Source: Methanobacteriota archaeon (GTDB lineage Archaea > Thermoplasmatota > Poseidoniia > Poseidoniales > Poseidoniaceae). Taken from it: a DNA stretch of 55,105 nt. The stretch covers positions 10,983-66,087 of the forward strand of contig WTJK01000062.1 in NCBI GenBank assembly GCA_011524855.1, given 5' to 3'. Position numbers and translations under genes: made by a program. Within the stretch, counting starts at the first letter, position 1. The number at the start of each line of letters is the position of its first letter. This document shows positions 17,881 to 27,247 of the stretch, piece by piece. The notes under the pieces are model-generated. The model searched no databases. It was not told the DNA's origin and was given only the letters and a program-made list of their open reading frames with translations.

Positions 17881-19284
17881 TCAAGCAGGGTTGATACGGA
17901 GGCCTTCGGCAATGAGGACATCGGGAAGGTGCATTCGACCCGATGAGTAGGAACCTTGTTGACGGACCGTTTGACCCAGCACGACCTGACCGGTCATCGC
18001 TTGGGCCAGGTTGCCCGACAAGCCAGCTTGTTTGAGGGCGCCGACCACCTCCCCGTCAATGACTCGAAGAATGGAACTGGTGGTCACTGAAAAATCACCG
18101 CTGGTGGGGTTGGCGGTGTGGGCCCCCATCACGCTGTTCACGATGAAGCCGCTGTCCAGCCTGCCGACCAAGGCATCCCAGTCTTCGGTGGGCGCCGAAC
18201 TGGTGAGCATCAACTCCGTGCACCCGGTCCCCGGGGGCGACTGGTGACCACCTGCGGTGGCAGAACCCGTGGATGCGGCATCGGTTGTCCGTCCCTCGGC
18301 GATTTGCTGGGCTGCGTCCCTCGTTGACCAGAAGGCGCCTTTGAGCACACCGTCTTGCACGAGTGTTTGGACGCGCCGAGGGACCCCCTCGCCATCGCGC
18401 GAACCGCTCGACATGCCTCCCTCGAGTCGTCCGTTGTCCGTAAGGGAGAGGTGATCGGCCAGCACCTGCTTTCCTTGTCTATCGGACCAAAACGATTCAC
18501 CACGAACGAGTTTTTCACCGGTCATGGCGGGTGGCACCACCATGGAAAACAGCGGCGACATCCCCTCGCTCGTAAACAACACGGGGGCTTCAACGGCGCC
18601 ATCGTCCGATGACACGGTGTGCTGTGTCACCTGGGCCCAATGCACGGCCCGACCGACGCACGAAGGTACATCGTCCATGAGGGTGCGGCTGGATTGACCT
18701 TGATAGGCACTGGTCAAATGGCCGTCGACGTCAATCGTGACTTGAACACCGAGGCCGTGGTTGGTCGTCACACCGCTGGCGAGGACGCCCTCGCTGCTCA
18801 TCAGCACCGAGGCGGTGGCAGAAACACCAAGGCCACCTCCCGTGACCACCGCTCGCTCATCTTCGCTTGCCACCGAAGCAATGACGGCATCGGCTTGAGC
18901 CAGCAAGGTTTCCGGTTGGACGTCAAGCACGTTGGCGTCATAAAGTCCGGCCACCGGATCGGCATGTTGTTCGCTGGGCAACACAAACCCATCAATTTGG
19001 GGCGACATGTTCGCGATTTTGAGGGCCTGCGCAACAGCGTCGTCTGCTCCGCTCACATCAACCATGTGGGCGAAACCAAACCGGCCGTTTTCGACCACCC
19101 GAACGCCGAATCCGCCTTCGCCACCTCCCGCAGCCATCGTGACTTTGCCTGCTTCAATGTCCACCTGCTGGCCGTAGGCTTGGAAGCCAACGAGGTCCCA
19201 TTGTTGGACGCCGGCTGCTTTGCAGGCGTTCGCCAAACGCTGGGCGTTGCCCATCAAGCGGTCTTCTGCACCGTCAGGGAGCAT
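17881..19284 (-). CDS. tldE: TldE/PmbA-family subunit of the TldD/TldE protease
   Basis: TldE is the non-catalytic partner that forms a heterodimer with TldD and clips unfolded peptides. The 467-residue protein has the family's N-terminal segment ('VDIEAGKVTMAAGGGEGGFGVRVV'), the middle beta-sheet, and a C-terminal 'FIVNSVMGAHTANPTSGDFSV' segment typical of TldE. It lacks the HExxxH metal site, as expected. ATGs at 19290 and 19284 are both possible; I chose 19284 because GGTGGG lies 6 bases before it, whereas it directly abuts 19290. The 19290 start would overlap the tldD stop (ATGA). Coupled expression with tldD is clear. Confidence 0.92.
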   Translation of the reverse strand: MLPDGAEDRLMGNAQRLANACKAAGVQQWDLVGFQAYGQQVDIEAGKVTMAAGGGEGGFGVRVVENGRFGFAHMVDVSGADDAVAQALKIANMSPQIDGFVLPSEQHADPVAGLYDANVLDVQPETLLAQADAVIASVASEDERAVVTGGGLGVSATASVLMSSEGVLASGVTTNHGLGVQVTIDVDGHLTSAYQGQSSRTLMDDVPSCVGRAVHWAQVTQHTVSSDDGAVEAPVLFTSEGMSPLFSMVVPPAMTGEKLVRGESFWSDRQGKQVLADHLSLTDNGRLEGGMSSGSRDGEGVPRRVQTLVQDGVLKGAFWSTRDAAQQIAEGRTTDAASTGSATAGGHQSPPGTGCTELMLTSSAPTEDWDALVGRLDSGFIVNSVMGAHTANPTSGDFSVTTSSILRVIDGEVVGALKQAGLSGNLAQAMTGQVVLGQTVRQQGSYSSGRMHLPDVLIAEGLRINPA

Positions 19285-19286
19285 GT

Positions 19287-20729
19287 TCATCCCACCAGTG
19301 CTTCGCGGATTCGCATGATGGGTCCACCATCGCCAACCGGGACGGTTTGCCCTTTGCCGCAAAACCCTGGAGATGCCAGCCGAGCATCCTGCGTCAGGCC
19401 GTCCACGTTTTGGAGGATTTCAAGGGTCAGGCCACTGACGCTGACGTCTTTGAGCGGCGTGGTCAATTCCCCGTTCTCAATGAGCCACGCTTCCTGAGCA
19501 GCGAACTGGAACGAACCTCGACCGGTGTCCACCTGCCCGCCGCGCGTGCCGCAAGCGAAGACACCGTGTTCGATGTCCTCCATGAGTTCGTCCATGTCGG
19601 CGTGCGAGCCTCCCTGAATCATCGTGTTGGACATGCGGACCATGGGGTGGTGCAGACCGTCTTGAGCGCGTGCACCGGCGTTGGGATCCACCCCGAAGTG
19701 GTGGGCTGTTTCGCGATGGTTGAGGTATTCCGTCAACACGCCATCCTTGATGAGCACCTTGGCGCGTGTGTTCACGCCTTCATCGTCGATGGGGTAGGCA
19801 CCGTAACCACCCATCATCGTCGGGTCGTCCACCACGGTCACGATGTCGTTGCCAATTTTTTGGCCCAGCTTACCGTCCAAACACGAATCGCCGGCGGCCA
19901 CAAGGTCGGCTTCACAGGGGTGACCGAGGGCTTCGTGAATGTACACACCGGTGAGGTCTCGGTCAGCGATGAGGGGGAGTTTTCCCGAGGGGGCACGCTT
20001 TGCTTTCAGGAGTCGCAGAGCGGCTTGCTGAGCGTTCGCCCCGAGCCCTACCGTGTCGCAGGCCTCGATCAACTCAAGACCGCCTTGGCCACCGTGACGC
20101 GTCCGGTACGAGACCACCTCACCGTTCTCACGAGCCGTGACGGTCCCGTGCATCAACGTGCGTTGGAAGGACCACACGCGGTCCATGCCTTCCGTGGTCA
20201 TCAATTCGGTGTGAATGTGCTCGTCGCTCCAACCCGTACGGACCGACACGATTCGCTCGTCCCCCACGGCACCCGAGTGAAGGTCGTTCATGTGCGCAAT
20301 TTTTGTCTCCAAATCCACGTGACGAACATCGATTTTCGACGCCCAATGGACCTCATCTTCGATCACGGGGACCGGGGCGAGACCGATGGGCCTGTCCGAT
20401 GAAGCACGACGCTTCGCCACCGCTTTGGCCAACCGTGTGGTGGATTCAATGTGGTCGTGCAGTGCGTGCACATCGGTCGTGGAATGAACGCCCCAAGAAC
20501 CATCAGCGAGGACACGCAACGTCATGCCAAGTTCTTGACCGGGGATGGCGCGCTCGAGCGCACCGTCTCGCATGGCGATGGACGTCTCGCTGAGAGCGAC
20601 GAGACGAACTTCTGCATAGGTGGCACCCAAGGCCTCTGCGTGGTCCAATGCTCGTCGGACTTTGTCCTGATCGAGGTAGCGTCCGGTCTGCGGGCGGTGG
20701 CTCGTGCCGGGCTTTTGTGCAACAACCAT
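19287..20729 (-). CDS. tldD: TldD-family metalloprotease
   Basis: TldD is the zinc-dependent catalytic subunit of the TldD/TldE protease. In bacteria it processes modified peptides such as microcin B17 and degrades unfolded proteins. The 480-residue protein has the HExxxH motif H265-E-A-L-G-H269 and the third metal ligand Cys in 'SPGFCGKG' (C457). Its length matches the bacterial enzyme (about 481). The ATG at 20729 has GGAG 4 bases upstream; a longer TTG start at 20771 would overlap the upstream stop and adds a non-family tail. No peptide-modification gene or precursor is seen nearby, so a general peptide-clearing role is more likely than antibiotic maturation. Confidence 0.95.
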   Translation of the reverse strand: MVVAQKPGTSHRPQTGRYLDQDKVRRALDHAEALGATYAEVRLVALSETSIAMRDGALERAIPGQELGMTLRVLADGSWGVHSTTDVHALHDHIESTTRLAKAVAKRRASSDRPIGLAPVPVIEDEVHWASKIDVRHVDLETKIAHMNDLHSGAVGDERIVSVRTGWSDEHIHTELMTTEGMDRVWSFQRTLMHGTVTARENGEVVSYRTRHGGQGGLELIEACDTVGLGANAQQAALRLLKAKRAPSGKLPLIADRDLTGVYIHEALGHPCEADLVAAGDSCLDGKLGQKIGNDIVTVVDDPTMMGGYGAYPIDDEGVNTRAKVLIKDGVLTEYLNHRETAHHFGVDPNAGARAQDGLHHPMVRMSNTMIQGGSHADMDELMEDIEHGVFACGTRGGQVDTGRGSFQFAAQEAWLIENGELTTPLKDVSVSGLTLEILQNVDGLTQDARLASPGFCGKGQTVPVGDGGPIMRIREALVG

Positions 20730-20767
20730 GGCTCCTTGCGTGGCATGGCGATTCTTGAACCCTCGCC

Positions 20768-21325
20768 TCAACGGTGAGCAGCGCTTTGGTCGTCCGCCAT
20801 CAAGACGTGCGCAACGCAGGCCTCACTCCATCGGGACATGTCCCATCCTTCCGCATCGATGCCCAACCGGCTCATTCCTTCTATAGAAGCAGCAACAGGT
20901 CGTTCATCGTGATGCCAATTGAGCGAGGCGATGAGTTCGTTCATCGCCGATGGAACACCCTCTGACGAACCGGCCACCGGCTGAGAAGGGTTGTCATCCG
21001 AGGGCGTGGCATCGGCCAGGTGCACCACCCAAGCCTTGCGTTCTTCGCCCTGAAGGCCTGTTCGTCGAAAAGCTTCGGCGATGTGATGGGTGCCGGCCAG
21101 GTAGCGCAGGAATTCAGCGTCCACCGAACGAGCGACCATGTTCTGGCGGATTTCTTGACGTGCGGCTTGGGTCCATGCGGCTTGAAGTTGGTGCATGGAT
21201 TGAACCGCATGGTCGGCAAGCAAAACCCACCGATCGCTTGGACGATGGGCGAGGAACGACTGGACGGGCGATGCATCATCGTCCCTCACTCGCACGCCGT
21301 GTACCATCACCGACCACGCTGCCAT
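20768..21325 (-). CDS. KEOPS complex subunit Cgi121-like protein
   Basis: Cgi121 binds the Bud32 kinase in the KEOPS complex, which makes the universal t6A modification of tRNAs that read ANN codons. In this 185-residue protein the segment 'DAEFLRYLAGTHHIAEAFRRTG' (about residues 69-90) fits the family signature of an E-x-L-x-Y-L-S/A-G-x-x-x-I-x-E-A helix. The N-terminal half has the expected alternation of strands and an amphipathic helix. The C-terminal ~60 residues are less conserved. The gene follows hel308 by 24 bases. No kae1-bud32 gene is in the window. Confidence 0.72.
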   Translation of the reverse strand: MAAWSVMVHGVRVRDDDASPVQSFLAHRPSDRWVLLADHAVQSMHQLQAAWTQAARQEIRQNMVARSVDAEFLRYLAGTHHIAEAFRRTGLQGEERKAWVVHLADATPSDDNPSQPVAGSSEGVPSAMNELIASLNWHHDERPVAASIEGMSRLGIDAEGWDMSRWSEACVAHVLMADDQSAAHR

Positions 21326-21349
21326 GGCGGGGCCAGACGCTGGCCAAAT

Positions 21350-23941
21350 TCAATGGTTGTCCTTGCGCTCCCCGGCCAACGGGGTGTCGTCCCAGCGTGA
21401 AGCGGGTTCGGAAGAAGGCGATGTGCGAACCACTCGAGCGACCTCGCGCTCAATCTTGTCCATCAAGACGGGCCCCCATCCACGAAGATCCAGCAATTTT
21501 CGGCGGGTGGCAGGCGGCATGTCGAGCACCTGTTGCGGGGTTCGCACACCGTGGTTCGCAAAGACACGAGCACGCTGGCGACCAACGTGCCGGATGTTGA
21601 CCAAGGGCAAGAGATCAGCTTTGCATCCGTGACGGACACGCTGTTGAGCGATGCTCAGCATCGCCACCAAATCAGCGATGACGGGGGCGTGGTCTTCGGC
21701 GAACACATCATCGGTCAGCAGCACGTGTTGTGCACCGGTCAGCAACCATCCCATCAAGTCCACACGATGATGAACATCACCCGGTGTAACATCCAACCGT
21801 TCTTCCAAATCGCGCAACGTGGTTTCTTCCATCCACTCTTCGACCATCCAAGCGCTCTTGACATCGCCGATCATGGCTTCTGCATAGGATTTTTCGAGCA
21901 AAAATTCCTGCTCGTGGGCGTTGGCTTTCAACCACGCCATGGAGTTCGCTTCGAGGTCCGACCCTTTGGCCCACAAGGAATTGAAATCCGGCGTTGTCAC
22001 CGCCATGTGAAGCAAACCAAACAACGTCACAGGACCGTCCTCCCGGACCAAGCGGCGCACGGCGCGTCGCAGCCCTGTTCGCATCATGGACGCCGAGAGG
22101 GGGTCAAGGTAGAGTTGGGTCACGCGCTCACCCATGGTGGTGGCTTCGTACATCGTGTTCTCAGGGGCAACGGCATTGACCTCAACCGGTGGTGACGCCC
22201 CACGGATGTGCCTTGCGTTGGTGAACCCGAAGGTTGCAGGTGCTGAGCTCGAAGGGGCAGGGCTACGCGGTGCGGATGTGGGCAGCGGAGACCAGGCCAC
22301 GCCATCGGCCACCTCTGCGACGCTCGCCCATGTCGGCCGGGTGTCATCCCACGATGCTTCATCTTCGTCCTGCGCGGCGGACAGCGGCAGCGTGTAGTGT
22401 TCATCCAACCCCCTCACCCGAATGAACCGCTCCTCCACCAACCAGTCCAGCATGTTCGCAATGCGTTCGTTCAACTCAGAACGGGGCATGGTGGACCCAA
22501 GGAACGTCGACTGGAAGAACCGCTCAATGGAACCTTTGTGCACGAGGCCGCCGGTCGCAATGCTGGCCAGGACGTGCATGCGCAACGCAGGTTCGCTGGC
22601 CAGTTTGGAACTGATGTCCTCCACGGAGCCGAAAAAATAGCGGTCTGCAACCGCATCGGCTTCTTCCCAACCGTCCGTCCCCTTGCAGTACACCCATGCT
22701 TCGCCGCGTGTGTCGTATTTCGGTCGGCCCGCCCGGCCGAGCATTTGCCTCACCTCCATGACGGGCAAAGGCCGGCTCATGCCGTCGTCCCACCGCTTCA
22801 GGTCTCGCACCAGCACCCGTCGGGCAGGCAGATTGACCCCTGCCGCCAGGGTCGGGGTGGCGGTGAGCGCCACCAAATCTCCCGATTTGAACGCCGCTTC
22901 CACGTCCTTCCGTTGGGCATGGGTGAGGCCTGCGTGGTGAAAACCCACGCCGCCTGAGAGGCACGCAACGAGGTCGTCCGAAAGACGAGATTGCCCGCGA
23001 CCGGAGAGTCGCTGCGTCAGCTCCCTCAGCCGCACGAGGCGGTCAGGGTCCTCCTTTTCCAAACGCTTTTTCACCCGCTTGGCCAAGTTTCGTGCTTCGG
23101 ATTGGGCACCTCGTCGGGTGCCCACGAACATGAGAACCTGAGCACCTTGGTCCAGACCGTCGTCCACGACGCTCCACACGGGGTGGCTTTTCAGTCCGAC
23201 CAAGTCACGCGGCGGACTCAATTGGAACCGTTCATCATCCGATGCTGGGGCCTGTACCGTACGCGGCTCGACGTGAAAATCATGGAAGGTAGCGTATTCC
23301 AAAGCGACCGGTCGCCAATCGGACTGGACGAGGTCCGCATCCAACCAGGTCGCCAATTCGCCGCAGTTTCCGACCGTGGCGGAAAGGGCCACCAATTGGG
23401 CTTGAGGACGGACATGACGAAGACGCGTGAGGTTGATTTCGAGGGTTGGCCCTCGTGATGCATCGTTGAGAAGATGAAATTCATCGGCGACCACCACCTC
23501 AACGTTCGCAACCAATTCAGACCGGTGGCGCAGCAAGGAATCGAGTTTCTCGGACGTGCAAACCAAGATGTTGCATTCGTCGATGTTTTTCGCTTCTGAC
23601 GTGGCATCTCCGACGCCAAGGCCAACGGTGTACCCCATCGCTCCAGCAATGGCTTGGAGATCTTCGTACTTCTCCATGGCGAGTGCCTTCAACGGGACGA
23701 TGTACACCGCTTTTGCCCGATCGTGTGACTGTGACAAACGGGCGATAATGGCCATGTAAGCAAGAAGCGACTTACCTGATGCCGTTGGAATGGCCACCAG
23801 TGTGTTTCGTCCTGCAAGGAGCCCCGGTGCGGCTTCCGCTTGGGGGGGATGGAGGTGAGTGATTCCCCACTCTTCAACAAGGAAGGAGGCAAACCGGGAT
23901 GGAAGGTTGAGCGCTTCAATGCGCCGTTCATGAACCTCCAT
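21350..23941 (-). CDS. hel308: Hel308-type superfamily 2 DNA helicase
   Basis: Hel308 is a 3'-5' DNA helicase that loads on stalled forks. Motifs in this 863-residue protein are the Q-motif region 'HLHPPQAEA', Walker A P-T-A-S-G-K-S, Walker B D-E-F-H, 'LSATVGN' (motif III), and 'EVRQMLGRAGRP' (motif VI). The winged-helix and ratchet domains include 'LYLDPLSASMMRTGL', and a helix-hairpin-helix 'IRHVGRQRARVFANHGV' lies near the C-terminus. It is about 150 residues longer than usual, mainly because of an insert of about 80 residues (about 515-595) rich in Pro, Ser and Ala between the winged-helix and ratchet domains. I chose the ATG at 23941; a TTG at 23968 is possible. It heads a unit with cgi121, tldD and tldE. 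Confidence 0.92.
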   Translation of the reverse strand: MEVHERRIEALNLPSRFASFLVEEWGITHLHPPQAEAAPGLLAGRNTLVAIPTASGKSLLAYMAIIARLSQSHDRAKAVYIVPLKALAMEKYEDLQAIAGAMGYTVGLGVGDATSEAKNIDECNILVCTSEKLDSLLRHRSELVANVEVVVADEFHLLNDASRGPTLEINLTRLRHVRPQAQLVALSATVGNCGELATWLDADLVQSDWRPVALEYATFHDFHVEPRTVQAPASDDERFQLSPPRDLVGLKSHPVWSVVDDGLDQGAQVLMFVGTRRGAQSEARNLAKRVKKRLEKEDPDRLVRLRELTQRLSGRGQSRLSDDLVACLSGGVGFHHAGLTHAQRKDVEAAFKSGDLVALTATPTLAAGVNLPARRVLVRDLKRWDDGMSRPLPVMEVRQMLGRAGRPKYDTRGEAWVYCKGTDGWEEADAVADRYFFGSVEDISSKLASEPALRMHVLASIATGGLVHKGSIERFFQSTFLGSTMPRSELNERIANMLDWLVEERFIRVRGLDEHYTLPLSAAQDEDEASWDDTRPTWASVAEVADGVAWSPLPTSAPRSPAPSSSAPATFGFTNARHIRGASPPVEVNAVAPENTMYEATTMGERVTQLYLDPLSASMMRTGLRRAVRRLVREDGPVTLFGLLHMAVTTPDFNSLWAKGSDLEANSMAWLKANAHEQEFLLEKSYAEAMIGDVKSAWMVEEWMEETTLRDLEERLDVTPGDVHHRVDLMGWLLTGAQHVLLTDDVFAEDHAPVIADLVAMLSIAQQRVRHGCKADLLPLVNIRHVGRQRARVFANHGVRTPQQVLDMPPATRRKLLDLRGWGPVLMDKIEREVARVVRTSPSSEPASRWDDTPLAGERKDNH

Positions 23942-24000
23942 GAGGCCCAACCGGCGGCACGGGTCCAAAAGGACAACGCTTTCGTTTCCTCGCCGACATC

Positions 24001-24006
24001 CATAAG
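24001..24006 (+). promoter_or_regulatory. Weak TATA-like element for the gene at 24030
   Basis: CATAAG centred about 27 bases before the ATG at 24030, the spacing seen for apparently leaderless genes in this window. The match is weak and I see no ribosome binding site before the ATG. Confidence 0.3.
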
Positions 24007-24029
24007 TCCCGAGCGCTCGTGGTTAAACC

Positions 24030-24644
24030 ATGAGCGATGACATGGACGCGATGGTTGAAGAACGCTTGGCGGTCTTTGATGACGAGCCCGATTTGAACGA
24101 CTGGGTCGAGGTGATGTGCGGCGCTGCCATGGCCGTGCTGGGCATCTTCCACCTCGTTGAACCCGGGAACCTCGTCGACCCCGATGTCATGCGATGGTTC
24201 GCAGCTGCTGTCGTCGCAGCGGGTGCCGTCTGGGCCGGCCATGGCCTCAAGGACATGGCTGTCAAAGAGGTCCGACGTTCGATCGCCGTGTTGGAGACCG
24301 CCGATGCTGACGCTGGAGGCATTGACACCGGCCTGATTCGAGACGTGCTCCTCAACCAAGATGCGTACAAGGACTTCCTGGTCCAAGCCTACGAATCAGC
24401 GTGGGAAGACGGCGTGATTTCGGAAGAAGAACTGGCTGAGTTGAAATCGTTCCAAGAGGCATTGGGCATCTCCGACGAAGAGGCTGCTGGCATGAGTGTC
24501 AAGGCCGCTATCAAATCCGCTGCATCCGACGGTGAAATCTCGGCTGAAGAAGCCAAGGCCATTGACGAAGCCGCTCGTGAAGCCAAGATGTCCCCCAAGG
24601 ACGTCAAGGAAGCGTTGGACGAAGAATTGTCCAAAAAGGATTGA
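24030..24644 (+). CDS. Small two-helix membrane protein with acidic helical repeats, unknown function
   Basis: I do not recognise a family. The 204-residue protein has two hydrophobic segments near residues 28-46 and 57-73. The C-terminal cytoplasmic region (about 105-204) is very rich in Glu, Lys and Ala, with a repeated pattern: 'WEDGVISEEELAELKSF' and later 'ASDGEISAEEAKAIDEAA'. Each unit has D-G-x-I-S-x-E-E, as in EF-hand-like or TerB-like helical pairs, so weak metal binding is possible. It diverges from hel308 and is convergent with a large secreted protein gene at 24651. Confidence 0.75.
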   Translation: MSDDMDAMVEERLAVFDDEPDLNDWVEVMCGAAMAVLGIFHLVEPGNLVDPDVMRWFAAAVVAAGAVWAGHGLKDMAVKEVRRSIAVLETADADAGGIDTGLIRDVLLNQDAYKDFLVQAYESAWEDGVISEEELAELKSFQEALGISDEEAAGMSVKAAIKSAASDGEISAEEAKAIDEAAREAKMSPKDVKEALDEELSKKD

Positions 24645-24650
24645 GCAGGT

Positions 24651-26672
24651 TCACATCCAGCCGTTCTCGTTGGCCATCCCGTACTCAGCCGCCATGGTTT
24701 TCGCCTTCACCCACCGGCGTTGCTCGACCACCACCGCAAGGAACGCCACGGAGATTCCCAACAACGTAAGGTGCCCGGCGTACGGCGTGAGGCCTTCGGC
24801 CGAAGCAATCCCCCATCCAACCGGAACATCATCGACTCCAAAACCCTCGGATTCAAGCAACCGGACGTCCATCAAGTCCAAATCGCAGTCGCACAAAGTG
24901 ATGGAGATGCGCTCTGGAAACAGCGACTGCTGCAGGGTGACCCATTCCGCATCGGACACGGCGTCGGGACGTGTGGACCACGCCGGTGCTGTGGGTGAAC
25001 CAGCTGCTTTGGTCGCTACCATTTCCGTATCGATGTGCACCACGGAGGATGTAGGCCGTTCATCCACCACCAGCATGGCCTCGAGCATCATGAAATCAAG
25101 CAAGAGGGAACGGCCGGCGAGCAGCACAAACCGCACGGTCTGGTCTTCCAACATGCCGTCCGACGTAAACGATGCTGCGCGCCCGACTTGGCTGAAGATG
25201 GCTTGGTCCATTCGAAAGTTTTCAAGTTGAGGAACGACCAGTTGCCATCGCCCGTCCTCCGTTGGCACGGCCTGTTCCACTTCGAGACGCAGGGTCAACC
25301 GTTCACCGCTCAACAAGCCCCATGTTGCACCCGTGTGCGTGACCAAGGTTTGTTCCGGCACACCAGGGGCAGAGACGTCCCACAGTTGCTGGAGGCGCAT
25401 CTCAACAAGGTCCTCAAAATCGATCTGGTTTGAACCCTGCACCTCGTTGCCGATGGCCACCAACGGATGCAGGATGCCGCCGACCAGCAACAGCACCATA
25501 CCGGGAACGAGCCCACCGTAGCGCCACCGCATGGAAGTCGTGGGCCGGATGGACAGCACCAACAACACGGCCGAGAACATCACGGCCATGAACAAGCCGC
25601 TGTACCCCTGCCGCTCGAGGGCCACCGCATCACCCGCAGCCTCGACGCTGCCTGCTCCCTCCGGGTAGAAGCTCTGCCCGTCGAAGCCGGTGGGATCCGT
25701 TGGGCCAAGACTTTCGTAGCCGAAAACGCCCGACCATGCATAGGCCTGAAAGCGGTCAGGCGAGCCACCCATGCAGAGGCTGTAAGCATCGGGATCCAAT
25801 GCACGCCAGCGGTAGGTGATCTGCGTTGAGGAACCATCCGACTCAGCAATCACCTCCGGCGACGGGGCTCGGCGACCAACCTCGTTGACGAAGTCAGGCA
25901 CCCCGTGTGGTTGTTCCAATTCAATGGGCACCTCGTACCAGGTGACCATGAGCCTCAGAATCTCGTGTTCTTCCACTTCGAACCGCCAACAATCACGATC
26001 GGCGCCCACCAGTGCACCTCGATGAACATCTTCGAAATCCGTGTTTACCGGTTCGGTGGATGAGGAAGGTTCGTCCACGTTTTGAGCATCGGGGTTCACC
26101 GACCACGGAACATCGATGTCCAGGAAGGAGGCACCTCGCATGTTCAATGCCCAGTTCCCGGGTCGGTCCAAGGTGATGGTGAGGATGACACGTACGGGAT
26201 CGTCCACCCACACCACCCGCCCGCTGTCAAGGTTCAACCGCTCGTCCTCAAGGGTGAACGGTTCAAAGGTCGCACCCGTTGGGATGAGGTCCGCTGGAAA
26301 ATTCCATTCGTTGACGCTCGGACCCAAGATCAAGCGCACGTCAACCTCAGGGCGCAGCAAACCACCCGATTCGGTTTGTTGACGCACGTCAAGTTCCAAC
26401 GCCGTCAACTGTTCGGGCAGCAAGGCCACGTGGTGTTGACCAGGATCGGCGTTGAATTCGAAGACGACCGTCTCGGGTTGAAACGATGTGGCGGTGGTTT
26501 GACCGCCCACGAACTCCTCGCCGACGGGAGTTGGCGTCAGGACGCAGTCGTTGTCCGAGCGGCAAGAAAAGTGCAGCGTTTCGGTTCCCTCTCCCACCAC
26601 CAGCGCAGCTGTGACCGGCTGTGGAACCGCCAACGTCGCCAACAGCAAGGAACACACGACGAGCCAACGCAC
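24651..26672 (-). CDS. Large secreted or membrane-anchored protein, unknown function
   Basis: I do not recognise a family for this 673-residue protein. The N-terminus is a signal peptide (hydrophobic to about residue 20, cleavage likely near T-A-A). A beta-rich extracellular region of about 330 residues follows, containing several Cys and a 'GNWALNMRGASFLDIDVPW' segment typical of extracellular sandwich folds. Hydrophobic segments near residues 360-385, 392-415 and 530-550 and a C-terminal one near 640-655 make it polytopic, with a short cytoplasmic tail. It starts with GTG and has a clear minus-strand TATA-like element 37 bases upstream. Confidence 0.75.
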   Translation of the reverse strand: MRWLVVCSLLLATLAVPQPVTAALVVGEGTETLHFSCRSDNDCVLTPTPVGEEFVGGQTTATSFQPETVVFEFNADPGQHHVALLPEQLTALELDVRQQTESGGLLRPEVDVRLILGPSVNEWNFPADLIPTGATFEPFTLEDERLNLDSGRVVWVDDPVRVILTITLDRPGNWALNMRGASFLDIDVPWSVNPDAQNVDEPSSSTEPVNTDFEDVHRGALVGADRDCWRFEVEEHEILRLMVTWYEVPIELEQPHGVPDFVNEVGRRAPSPEVIAESDGSSTQITYRWRALDPDAYSLCMGGSPDRFQAYAWSGVFGYESLGPTDPTGFDGQSFYPEGAGSVEAAGDAVALERQGYSGLFMAVMFSAVLLVLSIRPTTSMRWRYGGLVPGMVLLLVGGILHPLVAIGNEVQGSNQIDFEDLVEMRLQQLWDVSAPGVPEQTLVTHTGATWGLLSGERLTLRLEVEQAVPTEDGRWQLVVPQLENFRMDQAIFSQVGRAASFTSDGMLEDQTVRFVLLAGRSLLLDFMMLEAMLVVDERPTSSVVHIDTEMVATKAAGSPTAPAWSTRPDAVSDAEWVTLQQSLFPERISITLCDCDLDLMDVRLLESEGFGVDDVPVGWGIASAEGLTPYAGHLTLLGISVAFLAVVVEQRRWVKAKTMAAEYGMANENGWM

Positions 26673-26705
26673 CGAACCTTACCCCGGGTTTGCGACGTGT
26701 TTCTG

Positions 26706-26713
26706 TATATTAT
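26706..26713 (-). promoter_or_regulatory. TATA-like element for the gene at 24651-26672
   Basis: The minus strand reads ATAATATA, centred about 37 bases before the GTG at 26672. It lies within the last bases of the upstream SprT-like gene and its flank (stop at 26710), so the two genes are probably transcribed separately. Confidence 0.5.
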
Positions 26714-27246
26714 GACCCGCCATTCGCCCTCACGTCCTGAAGCGGGACGGAACACGAGCGGCATTGATATCGCCCACGTGATGGTTTTTTTCTTGGGTAA
26801 CGTCCGTTGCAAGCGCTGCACACCCACCACCATCGTGCTTGCTCGGCACGCATGGCTTGCGTAAACGAGGGGCCAAGGGTTCGAGCTTCGGCGTCTGGCC
26901 ATGCCGATTCCAATGTTCTGAAGTCGCGGTCGTGAGCACGCCACCCCATGGCGTGCAGAAATTCGTGATAGAGGACAAACGCAGCGTAAGCAGACCAGAC
27001 CTCGTCCAGCAGGCGTGGATGAAGGTCAACCGTGAGCAGCTGCATTCCCCCCGCCTGACGACGCCAGCGCGTCGCCCCATGCCGCTGTGTGGCGTTCGAA
27101 CGCAGCAAGCCGAGCGGCACGTCTTCGAGCCGTTGGGTCGAGGTCTCGTCGAGGAGACGCAACGATCGCATGACCTCCAAGACACCATGCCGGAGGTTGT
27201 TCAACACGGCCTGTTGATCACCGTTGGGTCGAGCCACATCCACCAC
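26710..27246 (-). CDS. SprT-like zinc metalloprotease
   Basis: SprT/Spartan-like proteins are small zinc metalloproteases, some of which remove protein cross-links from DNA. This 178-residue protein has H94-E-F-L-H98 with a further His at 105 ('WRAHDRDF') as likely third ligand, and a C-terminal zinc ribbon C-S-A-C ... C-R-S-C with basic residues between the Cys pairs. That is the SprT layout. It begins with GTG one base after the stop of the thioesterase gene. The biological substrate cannot be deduced. Confidence 0.82.
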   Translation of the reverse strand: MVDVARPNGDQQAVLNNLRHGVLEVMRSLRLLDETSTQRLEDVPLGLLRSNATQRHGATRWRRQAGGMQLLTVDLHPRLLDEVWSAYAAFVLYHEFLHAMGWRAHDRDFRTLESAWPDAEARTLGPSFTQAMRAEQARWWWVCSACNGRYPRKKPSRGRYQCRSCSVPLQDVRANGGS

Positions 27247-27247
27247 C

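Noticed and set aside
19287..20729. TldD/TldE as part of a peptide-antibiotic cluster
   Set aside because: No precursor peptide, cyclodehydratase or transporter gene lies nearby; neighbours are DNA repair and tRNA modification genes.
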